The translations under genes and the position numbers were made by a program. The notes under the pieces are model-generated. The model saw only the letters and a program-made list of their open reading frames with translations, did no database searches and was not told the origin of the DNA. From an uncultured Dorea sp. (lineage in GTDB: Bacteria; Bacillota; Clostridia; Lachnospirales; Lachnospiraceae), in NCBI GenBank assembly GCA_934295165.1, contig CAKRAT010000002.1, positions 1-64,000 on the forward strand: 64,000 nt of DNA, read 5' to 3'. Of this stretch, positions 15,767 to 23,941 are shown piece by piece. Every line of letters starts with the position of its first letter. The stretch's first letter is position 1.

Positions 15767-17220
15767 GAAAACAACCGCTACATCATTCCAGCTTCACATC
15801 CCCGGTTCATCTGCTGCGGTTCGCATTGCTGATCCTCTGTATGATCCTCTTCGCTCTTTGCGCGAAGAACGTCCGCTTTCTGGATTATACACCAGAGATC
15901 AGTGAATCGAATGAATCACTTGCAAATCCTTATACCGGATTTTACACCATGACCGGAATCACCCTGTCGGATACCGATGTGCCCTCCATTCCGGATACAC
16001 TGCAGTCTGCCGGCACATCCACCCAACTGGTCATGCTGGAGATCAATCTTCTTCCATACAGGGACCGTGATATCAGTGACGCCGCACTTTCCCATCTGGA
16101 TACCTTTCTTTCCGGGTGGAAAGCTTCCGGCCATCAGCTGATCATACGTTTCCTTTACGACTGGAACGGAAACAACCTGACCAGTGAGCCGGACACGATC
16201 GGACAGATCATCACACATATGCAGCAGATCGCGCCTGTCATCAACCGCTACAAAGATACCGTCTACCTCCTCCAGGGTATTTTCGCCGGCAACTACGGCG
16301 AGATGAATCACAGCCGGTATCTGGACCAGCACAGTATGACACTTCTTATGAGCACACTGGATTCCAGCATTGATCCATCCATCTTCCTTTCTGTCCGTAC
16401 ACCGCGTCACCGCCGCATGATCCTGAATTCCGCAAAGTTACCATCTGAGACTTCTGCTTTTGACGGAACTTTATCCTCCAGACTCGGACTGTTTAATGAC
16501 GGTATGCTCGGTTCTGCCAACGACACCGGAACTTACGGAGACGGTTCACATGACACTTCTGAATTTCTGGAATCCTGGTCCCGGAACGATGAGCTTGCTT
16601 ATCAGGATAAACTTTGCCGTTATGTACCAAACGGCGGCGAAGTGATCATTGATAATCCATACAATGATCTGGAACAGGCTCTTTCCGACCTTCGGACCAT
16701 GCACGTATCCTATCTGAATAAAGACTACGATGCAACGGTTCTAAAGAAATGGAAACAGACCACTTATACCGGTAAAGATACCATATATGCCAATCTCTCC
16801 GGATACAGGTATATCGCAGACCATCTCGGTTACCGATATGTTTCGGTAAAGTCTCACCTTTCCCGCCCATCTCTGCTTAGCCGGAATGCCAGTATCAGCG
16901 TCATACTTAAAAATACAGGTTTCTCCAATGCATACCGTTCCTTCGATGTAATGCTTTCTGTCGTGGATGCCGGCGGTAATCTCCGGGACAGCATTCCCAT
17001 TACAACCGACACGCGCTTATGGGACAGCGGGGAAGAGACCCGTTTAACGGCATCGGTACCGGTCAGCAGTTATGGCACCGGCAGTTACCGGATTTACCTG
17101 AAACTCACAGATCCAGCACTTAACAGGGAAATCCTGCTTGCATCAGATGCTTCTCATAATCAGTACGGCTATATGCTTGGACAGTTCACCTTGTCTCATT
17201 TACCGAAACGTTCCAAGTAA
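15763..17220 (+). CDS. Membrane-anchored DUF4874/DUF4832 protein, glycosidase-like
   Basis: 485 residues, overlapping the peptidase by four bases (ATGA). An N-terminal signal anchor (about 15-35: LLRFALLILCMILFALC) places the rest outside. Residues 45-260 fit DUF4874 (NPYTGFYTM, LIIRFLYDWNGN, GIFAGNYGEMNHSRY, LFNDGMLGS) and residues 265-485 fit DUF4832 (NGGEVI, MHVSYLNKDYD, DHLGYRY, VILKNTGF). DUF4874 looks like a TIM-barrel glycoside hydrolase and the Glu of GNYGEMNHS is a candidate catalytic residue; no activity is established. A cytoplasmic-looking paralog is encoded convergently, overlapping by 21 bases. It could trim or modify the exported polysaccharide. Confidence 0.82.
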   Translation: MRKQPLHHSSFTSPVHLLRFALLILCMILFALCAKNVRFLDYTPEISESNESLANPYTGFYTMTGITLSDTDVPSIPDTLQSAGTSTQLVMLEINLLPYRDRDISDAALSHLDTFLSGWKASGHQLIIRFLYDWNGNNLTSEPDTIGQIITHMQQIAPVINRYKDTVYLLQGIFAGNYGEMNHSRYLDQHSMTLLMSTLDSSIDPSIFLSVRTPRHRRMILNSAKLPSETSAFDGTLSSRLGLFNDGMLGSANDTGTYGDGSHDTSEFLESWSRNDELAYQDKLCRYVPNGGEVIIDNPYNDLEQALSDLRTMHVSYLNKDYDATVLKKWKQTTYTGKDTIYANLSGYRYIADHLGYRYVSVKSHLSRPSLLSRNASISVILKNTGFSNAYRSFDVMLSVVDAGGNLRDSIPITTDTRLWDSGEETRLTASVPVSSYGTGSYRIYLKLTDPALNREILLASDASHNQYGYMLGQFTLSHLPKRSK

Positions 17221-18492
17221 TACCCCATGTTCTGCACCGGCATTTGCAAAATGAACCGTACTCTGGTTCTGTTTGCAGCGCAGGTGCAGACGGACTTCTG
17301 TCTCTTCACTACACGGATCCTTTGCAGGTTTTATATAATTTCCAAATATCTCTGCCGGGATCTGTATTCTGCTTGTTGTCCCGCTCTTCCAGTTTCTCGC
17401 ATCGTATTCCAGAATTATTCTTTCCTGACCACATGCGATCACGCACTCTGTCTCTTCATATATGTCACCAAATCCTGTGTTTTCCACATTTACTTCCAAA
17501 AATTTATCTTTTTTCCACATAATTTCCCGGATTATGAACCGATATCCCAAATGTAACCCCACATAATCATAGATACTCGTCTGATGCCCGTCCCAGTTGA
17601 TCCTCTCTTTTTTCCACTGATCCAGAAGCTTCTGATCATGCATACTGTTCAGATACGTCAGATGCATCTTTTTCAGATCGCTAAGATCCTGTCTGGCTTC
17701 CGCTTTCCTGGCACCTGCGTTCTCCTGATACAACTGTGCCTGACCGGAACTGCCCTGATACGCAACAACCTCCCCACCTGACGGTCCGGCTGTCATAACT
17801 TCTGCCTTTTTCCCGTTCTCCAGCCATTCTCTCCGCTCTCCGGCACTTCGGAATGTACCAAGATCGGTATCTGATCCAAGGATCCCGTCATTAAAAAGTA
17901 CCAGACGTTCTCTCGCCCGGGCATCCAGCATATTCGCAATACAGCTCCACTGTGCCGGAGTCCTCACCGCAAGATAACACGCCGCATGCATCGCCTTCAG
18001 AAATTCTCCGGCAAGCTCTTTTAACCACACCCCGGACAGGAATTTAGATCCGTGCATTTCCCCCCAGTCTCCGACCAGGATTCCCTGTACCACCAGGATA
18101 TCAGACGCATACGCTGCCATAACCGGTCCAAGCTGGCGCATGTGTTCTTTTACAAGCTGGCCTTTCTCTGGTTCTCTCTGCATTCCTTTTCCCGTTGTAT
18201 CATAGACCGGACGGATGATCATTTTCTTTTTATTTTTCCTGAAAAATCCCAATATCTCTCTCAGATACTCCAGCGCATCCTTCGGTATAAGCTCTTTCCT
18301 GAAATGTCCGATATCAATCAGAAGCAGTACTATCGTCTCTTCTTCACAGGCAATGTATAGTTCCGGAAGTCTGTCCGCCAGATCATAAGTGTAGATATGG
18401 TACCATCCTCTTCCCGGATTCTTTATCGGTTCAAGACTTTCACGCAGTCTGTTTTTTTGAAATTTTCTTTTCCTGTTCTTCCTTAAGATCAC
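17200..18492 (-). CDS. DUF4874/DUF4832 paralog without signal peptide
   Basis: 430 residues, GTG start at 18492 with GAAGGAG about 12 bases upstream; no ATG occurs for a further 94 codons. The same ordered motifs as the facing paralog are present: KNPGRGWYHI, MIIRPVYDTTGKG, GILVGDWGEMHGSKF, LFNDGILGSDTDLG, SGGEVVAYQ, MHLTYLNSMHD, LHLGYRF and VENTGFGD. The N-terminus is very basic (RKNRKRKFQKNR) with no membrane segment, so its location is unclear. Its start lies 53 bases inside the GT2 gene, which makes it the last gene of the Pel-type operon, and its 3' end overlaps the convergent paralog. Confidence 0.8.
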   Translation of the reverse strand: MILRKNRKRKFQKNRLRESLEPIKNPGRGWYHIYTYDLADRLPELYIACEEETIVLLLIDIGHFRKELIPKDALEYLREILGFFRKNKKKMIIRPVYDTTGKGMQREPEKGQLVKEHMRQLGPVMAAYASDILVVQGILVGDWGEMHGSKFLSGVWLKELAGEFLKAMHAACYLAVRTPAQWSCIANMLDARARERLVLFNDGILGSDTDLGTFRSAGERREWLENGKKAEVMTAGPSGGEVVAYQGSSGQAQLYQENAGARKAEARQDLSDLKKMHLTYLNSMHDQKLLDQWKKERINWDGHQTSIYDYVGLHLGYRFIIREIMWKKDKFLEVNVENTGFGDIYEETECVIACGQERIILEYDARNWKSGTTSRIQIPAEIFGNYIKPAKDPCSEETEVRLHLRCKQNQSTVHFANAGAEHGVLLGTFR

Positions 18493-19255
18493 CCTTTAAT
18501 CCAGCTCCTTCGTCTATTTTCAATACCTTGTACCGGAAGATCACGGCCAGCACGCTGAAGAACATACGGAACATATACCATATTGGTTTCCATCCGGAAT
18601 GCATACTTTCTCCCGATTTTCTTGTATGCATCACCGCCGGGACTTCTACGACTTTGAATTTCAGAAGTACCATCTGGATGATCATATTGGCATCCGGATA
18701 TTTATCATCAAAATGATTATATTTGGAATAATAAAGCACAGCCTTACGGCTTAATCCCTGCAGTCCCGTTGTCGGATCCGCCAGAACCCGTCCCGTTGCT
18801 GCCTTCATCATGAACCGGAACAGATGAAAGGCGGCCTTTTTCGCCCATGACACATGGAACGGGCTGCTTCCATCCAGGAAGCGGGAACCCAGAACAATAT
18901 CCGGATATCTTCCATCTTCATCCATCTGTTTCAGCCGTTGATAGATCACCGGTATATTACACACATCATGCTGTCCGTCTGCATCCATCTGAATCACATA
19001 TTTGTATCCCTTTCGTATGGCATATTTGTACCCCAGCTGTAACCCGCTTCCGTAGCCCAGATTGAATACATGGGACACCAGTGCATGTCCCCTCGCTTTT
19101 ACGATCCAGTTCGTTGCATCCGAAGACGCATCATTCATGACAAGTATATCTGCGATCTCTGCAATCTGTGGCTTTTCCAGTTCATCCAACACTTTCATAA
19201 TTGTATCCTGTTCATTATATGCCGGAATAATCACCAGCACTTCCTTTTTCTTCAT
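18440..19255 (-). CDS. DPMS-like GT2 glycosyltransferase
   Basis: 271 residues from the ATG at 19255, which is nine bases after AGGTGA; another ATG at 19264 is too close to that site. GT-A fold: VLVIIPAYNEQDTIMKVLDEL, DILVMNDASSDAT, the metal motif MDADGQHD, GSRFLDG, then DPTTGLQGLSRKAV. This is the dolichol/polyprenyl-phosphate sugar synthase branch, making a lipid-monophosphate sugar on the inner face of the membrane. One hydrophobic stretch (PIWYMFRMFFSVLAVIFRY) ends it. DUF2304, a usual partner of this branch, is two genes upstream. A GT-C-like protein in the operon could use the product. Confidence 0.87.
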   Translation of the reverse strand: MKKKEVLVIIPAYNEQDTIMKVLDELEKPQIAEIADILVMNDASSDATNWIVKARGHALVSHVFNLGYGSGLQLGYKYAIRKGYKYVIQMDADGQHDVCNIPVIYQRLKQMDEDGRYPDIVLGSRFLDGSSPFHVSWAKKAAFHLFRFMMKAATGRVLADPTTGLQGLSRKAVLYYSKYNHFDDKYPDANMIIQMVLLKFKVVEVPAVMHTRKSGESMHSGWKPIWYMFRMFFSVLAVIFRYKVLKIDEGAGLKGDLKEEQEKKISKKQTA

Positions 19256-19297
19256 CTGTCCCATTCACCTCATTTACTTCATCATTTACTACATCAT

Positions 19298-20500
19298 TTA
19301 CTGCATAAGCTCCAGTAAAAGCTGTATCTCTCCTTTATGTACGATTTCTTTTTCCTTTGCCGCATTCCCCAGTTGTATCCGTTTTTCCCTGTCATCTGCC
19401 AGACTGATCACTGCCTCTGCGATACTCTCCGGATCCAGCCGGCATAACAGTCCGTCTTCTCCCTGTACGATCTGCTCTCTGTTCCCATTACAGTCGGATG
19501 CAATAATTGCACACCCCAGAGTCTGTGCCTCCTGTATTGCAATACTCTTTCCCTCAAATCTTGTTGCATGGACATAGATATCTGCCTGCTTATAATACGG
19601 AAATGGATTCGGTTCCGCTCCCGGCATCAGGAATTCCTTCTCCAGTCCGAGTTCTTTCACCTTTTTCTCTAACGCCGGTCTTTCATTTCCTTCACCAAGA
19701 ATATACCACCGGACCTTATATCCCCTGTCTTTGATCAGTTTCATGGCATCTATGGCAATATCATATGCTTTCTGATATGTCAGGCGGCCGACCGTTAACA
19801 GCCGGATTCCGTCAAACCGGTCACTGAATCCGCTTCCTTCTTCTGCTTTCCTGCGTATTTCATCCTGATTAATGATATTGTGGAAGACCATCACTTTGTC
19901 CCTATATTTCGGATAGACATTCAGGAAATGTTGCTTCACTTCATCCGATACAGAGAATATCCGGTCAATCTTGTCAAAACAATTCCGGTCCATGGTCCTG
20001 GTATAACCGGAACTTTCATAATCAATATGTATGAATGCCGCTTTTTTCTTCGCTTTCACATGTTCTGCCACATAATAGGCCGATCCGCCTTCCAGATACG
20101 CAACCGCGAGGTCATACGTCTCTTCTGATCTCGGACTCCCGTCTGATATGACTCTCCAGAGAATCTTATCCGGCTGGATCTTACCGGTTTTCCTCATCGC
20201 CGAAAATGTACGCACAATATAGGCAAATTTTCCGAGTACCTCTCCATTTTTCCAGAAGGTACGCCATACCGTCTTCATCATAGCCCGTTTGCCCTGTCCA
20301 GACAATACAGAGTCTTTGCAGTAGTGCTTGTTTAGAAGCTTTACATGTTCCGGGATCTTATCGATCATCTCTCCCTGTCCCATCAGTACATACAGCGATA
20401 TCTCATACTCTTTTTCATCCAGTGATTTCAATAATTGGATCAGTGCTGTCTCTGCACCGGCACAGCCCAGGGTATTGATTACAAATAGTACTTTTTTCAT
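19298..20500 (-). CDS. GT4-family glycosyltransferase
   Basis: 400 residues of the GT-B fold: N-terminal KVLFVINTLGCAGAETALIQLL, central IRLLTVGRLTYQKAYDIAIDAM, and the donor-site EX7E motif in FEGKSIAIQEAQ, followed by CNGNREQI and GEDGLLC. A retaining cytoplasmic enzyme; donor and acceptor unknown. It lies 13 bases after the DUF2304 gene. It may start the glycan or add a side sugar, since PelF in the same operon should be the polymerase. Confidence 0.9.
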   Translation of the reverse strand: MKKVLFVINTLGCAGAETALIQLLKSLDEKEYEISLYVLMGQGEMIDKIPEHVKLLNKHYCKDSVLSGQGKRAMMKTVWRTFWKNGEVLGKFAYIVRTFSAMRKTGKIQPDKILWRVISDGSPRSEETYDLAVAYLEGGSAYYVAEHVKAKKKAAFIHIDYESSGYTRTMDRNCFDKIDRIFSVSDEVKQHFLNVYPKYRDKVMVFHNIINQDEIRRKAEEGSGFSDRFDGIRLLTVGRLTYQKAYDIAIDAMKLIKDRGYKVRWYILGEGNERPALEKKVKELGLEKEFLMPGAEPNPFPYYKQADIYVHATRFEGKSIAIQEAQTLGCAIIASDCNGNREQIVQGEDGLLCRLDPESIAEAVISLADDREKRIQLGNAAKEKEIVHKGEIQLLLELMQ

Positions 20501-20513
20501 CTCATCCGCTCCA

Positions 20514-20897
20514 TTATTTTCCGTTATCTTTTTCCTGTTTTTTCTTCATTTCATTTAACAGCAGTTCATTTTCCTGGTTCAAAAGGGATACCTGCACCGC
20601 CAGCTCCTGGTTCTTCATACTGAGGACAGATATTAATATACATACCTCATAGCATCCCCACAATACGAACGCACCAACCACAAACATTGCAATCACCGTT
20701 CCTTTTGCCAGCAGATAACACCAGCTGGAAAATACCGGGACCGCTCCGGTCAGGATCAGTGCAATTCCTACGAACTCCCACACAACAGCCAGATTAACTG
20801 TGAGTCTTCTTTTTGCATGGAGTACAAACGACAATGCCATAATAAACACTCCAATGACGATCAAACCTGTTCTCATGATAATTCCTGTACTCATCAT
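20514..20897 (-). CDS. DUF2304 small membrane protein
   Basis: 127 residues, AAGGAGG before the ATG. Three membrane segments (about 8-24, 35-58, 63-90) and a coiled-coil tail (NQELAVQVSLLNQENELLLNEMKKK) match DUF2304. This family is repeatedly found beside DPMS-like GT2 enzymes, probably as a membrane partner; the role is not proved. Here it sits between PelG and GT4, with the GT2 next. Confidence 0.85.
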   Translation of the reverse strand: MMSTGIIMRTGLIVIGVFIMALSFVLHAKRRLTVNLAVVWEFVGIALILTGAVPVFSSWCYLLAKGTVIAMFVVGAFVLWGCYEVCILISVLSMKNQELAVQVSLLNQENELLLNEMKKKQEKDNGK

Positions 20898-20915
20898 TCT
20901 TTTTCCTCCTTCGCT

Positions 20916-22400
20916 TTAATTTGCAGCTTTATCTATATTTTCATCTGTATGATGCTCCGAACTGTCTCTTTTATATACTAGTCCGGACGGTTTTAATCCC
21001 TTCCCGTTCGGAATTAGTGTACCTCTGCAGAAAATGTGGGCATCCATATGTTTTTCTACCCAGCGGATTCTTGCATACGCGATTGTCCATCCGGTAAGTG
21101 CCCCTGCAAATACACCTGTTCCATACCAGATAACCGGCTGATGCGAGGCAATGATACTTCCGATAAACGTAACCAGGCAAAATCCCAGTGCCGTATATAC
21201 AGATCCCATAAGATCATTAAAATAATACAAAAAGATAATCGCAGAATACATCACGAATAATACAAAATATCCTGCCGCCAGCATCGGATAGATCTTCATT
21301 GTCATTCCTCCGAATCCCATCCGCGGAAGGAATATAATACACAGCAGATAGACCACCACCGATATGATAAACTGAATTCTTACCAGCGTCATCAGTTCGC
21401 TCGACAGCTGCCGGAACATCCGCTGTTTGGCCGTCTCAATATCTGCCCCTCTTCCTCCGATCACCGCTTCGGAATAGAACTTGTATTTTTCATGGAAATG
21501 CATCTCCACCCGGGCGATAAAGATCACCGTTGCCGATATATTCGTGAACATGGCAAGACAGCTTGCCATATCATACGGCTGATTACATACAAAGCTTTTT
21601 ACTACTATCATTCTGGCATCCGTTGTCCAGAATACAAAATTATGAACATACAGCCCTAAGATATAGAGAAAGTTCGTCACTACCAGCTGCCAGTATATCT
21701 TAAAATACCGCAGTACCGGCTTATACCGGTTACTGTTCTCCTTAAAGTAACGTTTGATCAGGGCATTCTCCAGAACCGCTGTTAAAAAGAATCCTATTGT
21801 CAGTGCCAGCAGCATACTCTGGCATACCCCCCAGTGAAAGATGAATCTAAGTATCACCGCCACGATAAATGCAAGCAGCATGCCGGCAAAGAAAAACAAC
21901 GATATTCTCTGATAATCCTTACAGATCGACAGATAGATCATCGAATAAAATACCAGCACCAGACTGACGTATCCACAGAATCCGACAAATACATATGCCA
22001 CCGACACACCTCCGACAAAATGTTCCCGGATACAGAACGGAATTCCCACAAGACAGCTGAGCCCGATATTCATCACCCTTCCCAGATAATAACACGGAAG
22101 AATATCCTGATACCGTTCGTCATAGATAATATCCGACATGTACCTTGACAGCACACTGTTAAACGGCGACGCTGTCAGCAGGGAGAATATAAAGGTATAC
22201 AGAACCGTACAGGAGAACAGCTCTCTCTCTGCATATCCTACCTTCGAAAATCCAAGGACATATTCCATCAGCATCAGATTCAGAATTACTACCATCATCG
22301 GAGCGATCGTCACAACCGAACTGTAGATAAATCCGACAATATCTGTCGTCAACGTATTCTTCTCAAATATCCTGTTAAGCTTTACACCTATTCCCGCCAT
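20916..22400 (-). CDS. pelG: PelG-like polysaccharide transporter
   Basis: 494 residues, about 12 membrane segments of the MOP exporter type with the PelG start MAGIGVKLNRIFEKNTLTTDIVGFIYS. PelG with PelD, PelE and PelF forms the inner-membrane synthase complex that carries the Pel polymer across the membrane. A polar C-terminal tail (about 445-494) ends the protein. It is 50 bases after PelF; that gap has three near copies of TATTTCTAA. Order PelD-PelE-PelA-like-PelF-PelG is the Gram-positive Pel arrangement. Confidence 0.88.
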   Translation of the reverse strand: MAGIGVKLNRIFEKNTLTTDIVGFIYSSVVTIAPMMVVILNLMLMEYVLGFSKVGYAERELFSCTVLYTFIFSLLTASPFNSVLSRYMSDIIYDERYQDILPCYYLGRVMNIGLSCLVGIPFCIREHFVGGVSVAYVFVGFCGYVSLVLVFYSMIYLSICKDYQRISLFFFAGMLLAFIVAVILRFIFHWGVCQSMLLALTIGFFLTAVLENALIKRYFKENSNRYKPVLRYFKIYWQLVVTNFLYILGLYVHNFVFWTTDARMIVVKSFVCNQPYDMASCLAMFTNISATVIFIARVEMHFHEKYKFYSEAVIGGRGADIETAKQRMFRQLSSELMTLVRIQFIISVVVYLLCIIFLPRMGFGGMTMKIYPMLAAGYFVLFVMYSAIIFLYYFNDLMGSVYTALGFCLVTFIGSIIASHQPVIWYGTGVFAGALTGWTIAYARIRWVEKHMDAHIFCRGTLIPNGKGLKPSGLVYKRDSSEHHTDENIDKAAN

Positions 22401-22450
22401 ATCTGATGATCCTTTCCAAAAATATTTCTAAAAACATTTCTAAGATATTT

Positions 22451-23923
22451 CTAAACATTCTGCGGTATCTGTTCTTCCGACAGTTTCACCGGATCCTCTT
22501 CCCACGGAAGATTCAGACTCTTCGCAAAATCTTTGTAAATATTCCAGTATGTGTCCTGCATATACTCAATCCGGTATTTTGCCATGACACGCTTATACCC
22601 ATTTTCCCCCATCTGAAGACGCAGTTCTTCTTTTCTCGCAAGAAGCAGCATTGCTTCTGTGATTTCTTCTACATTCATGATATGTGTTACAATTCCGGCA
22701 TCACCGAAATCATCGCTTTCTCCATAGAGCAGCCCGCTGCAATTTCCTACATCTGTGGCAATTGCTGGTTTGTGTGCCGCAAATCCTTCCAGGATCGTAA
22801 GCGGCTGTCCTTCACTGATACTGGTAAGGATCGTCATGTCCATTCTTCCCAGATACTCTCTTACATTGATCCTTCCCGTGAACACAACGTCTTTAATCTC
22901 CATACTCTCAACCAGATCAAAACATTCCTGTGCATATTCCGGATCTTCTTCACATGGTCCCATGATCCACAGCTTAAGGTCTGGCTCTCTCCTTTTTGCA
23001 AATCCGAATGCCTGTATCATCGTCTTTACATCTTTGATCGGCGTTACCCTGAGTACCGCACCGATATTCACCATTCCTTTATCCTCTTCTGTCCGTCCCG
23101 GAATTCCCTGGAAATTCCCGACCTGGATACCATTTGGCGTTACCATGGTCTTCTCTTCCGGACACTCAAGTTCGATCTGCAATTCTCTTGCATGCTCGAA
23201 CAGACTGGTGATCAGTTCTCCCTCCTGATAGGCAAGTTTCGACATTTTACGGAATTGTTCGATCCATATATTCTTATAGACTCCCTGAACCCACTTGGCC
23301 TTGATGAGTTCTTCTTCCCTCTCTCTTGTATAGATTCCATGTTCGGATATGAGGAGTCTGCTTCCGTATAAATGCTTTCCCATCGCCCCGAGAACCCCTG
23401 CATAACCTGTTGCCACACAGTGATACAGATCTGCTTTCGGAATCTCCATCTGCAATGTAAAGAATAACGGCAGATAAATGGAACGCATCGTCCACAGAAA
23501 ATCTGAAAAAACAATCTGGCTGTACTGAAGACGGTAACATTCCCTGACTACATTCAGGAAATCTTCTCCCATCAGGATATCATTTACCGATATATTTTCA
23601 TTCTGGAACATATCAAACAGAATATTCCACTCCACATCCTGGTTCAATATCAGACTCCGCAGTGCCTTGTACTGTTCTTTTGCCATCTTTTTCCTGCGGC
23701 CGCGCTTTTTCACCCAGTCCACATCTTCCAGATATAGTTCATGCACTTCCGACACATTCTCCGGCAGTTCATAGACATATTTTCCGCGCAGGGAACGGTT
23801 CGCTACGATTGTAAGAATTACAAATTCCGTTTTCGGAAATAATTTGATCAGGCTGTGTATCCAGCTTGATACTCCGCCGACAACATAAGGATAACACCCT
23901 TCTGCCACAATACATACCCGCAT
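22451..23923 (-). CDS. pelF: PelF-like glycosyltransferase
   Basis: 490 residues, AAAGGAG before the ATG. The N-terminal domain is DUF3492 (MRVCIVAEGCYPYVVGGVSSWIHSLI), characteristic of PelF, followed by a GT4 domain: GAVLRVTPIKDVKTMIQAF, LWIMGPCEEDPEYAQEC, VVFTGRINVREYL and the EX7E motif SEGQPLTILEG. PelF is the cytoplasmic UDP-sugar-using polymerase of Pel polysaccharide. It lies 18 bases downstream of the DUF2194 gene. Confidence 0.92.
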   Translation of the reverse strand: MRVCIVAEGCYPYVVGGVSSWIHSLIKLFPKTEFVILTIVANRSLRGKYVYELPENVSEVHELYLEDVDWVKKRGRRKKMAKEQYKALRSLILNQDVEWNILFDMFQNENISVNDILMGEDFLNVVRECYRLQYSQIVFSDFLWTMRSIYLPLFFTLQMEIPKADLYHCVATGYAGVLGAMGKHLYGSRLLISEHGIYTREREEELIKAKWVQGVYKNIWIEQFRKMSKLAYQEGELITSLFEHARELQIELECPEEKTMVTPNGIQVGNFQGIPGRTEEDKGMVNIGAVLRVTPIKDVKTMIQAFGFAKRREPDLKLWIMGPCEEDPEYAQECFDLVESMEIKDVVFTGRINVREYLGRMDMTILTSISEGQPLTILEGFAAHKPAIATDVGNCSGLLYGESDDFGDAGIVTHIMNVEEITEAMLLLARKEELRLQMGENGYKRVMAKYRIEYMQDTYWNIYKDFAKSLNLPWEEDPVKLSEEQIPQNV

Positions 23924-23941
23924 TCTATTCTCCTTTATCTC

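Noticed and set aside
22406-23371. 321-codon plus-strand open frame opposite PelF
   Set aside because: Shadow of the PelF frame; composition (Phe, His, Ile, Arg) is typical of antisense reading.
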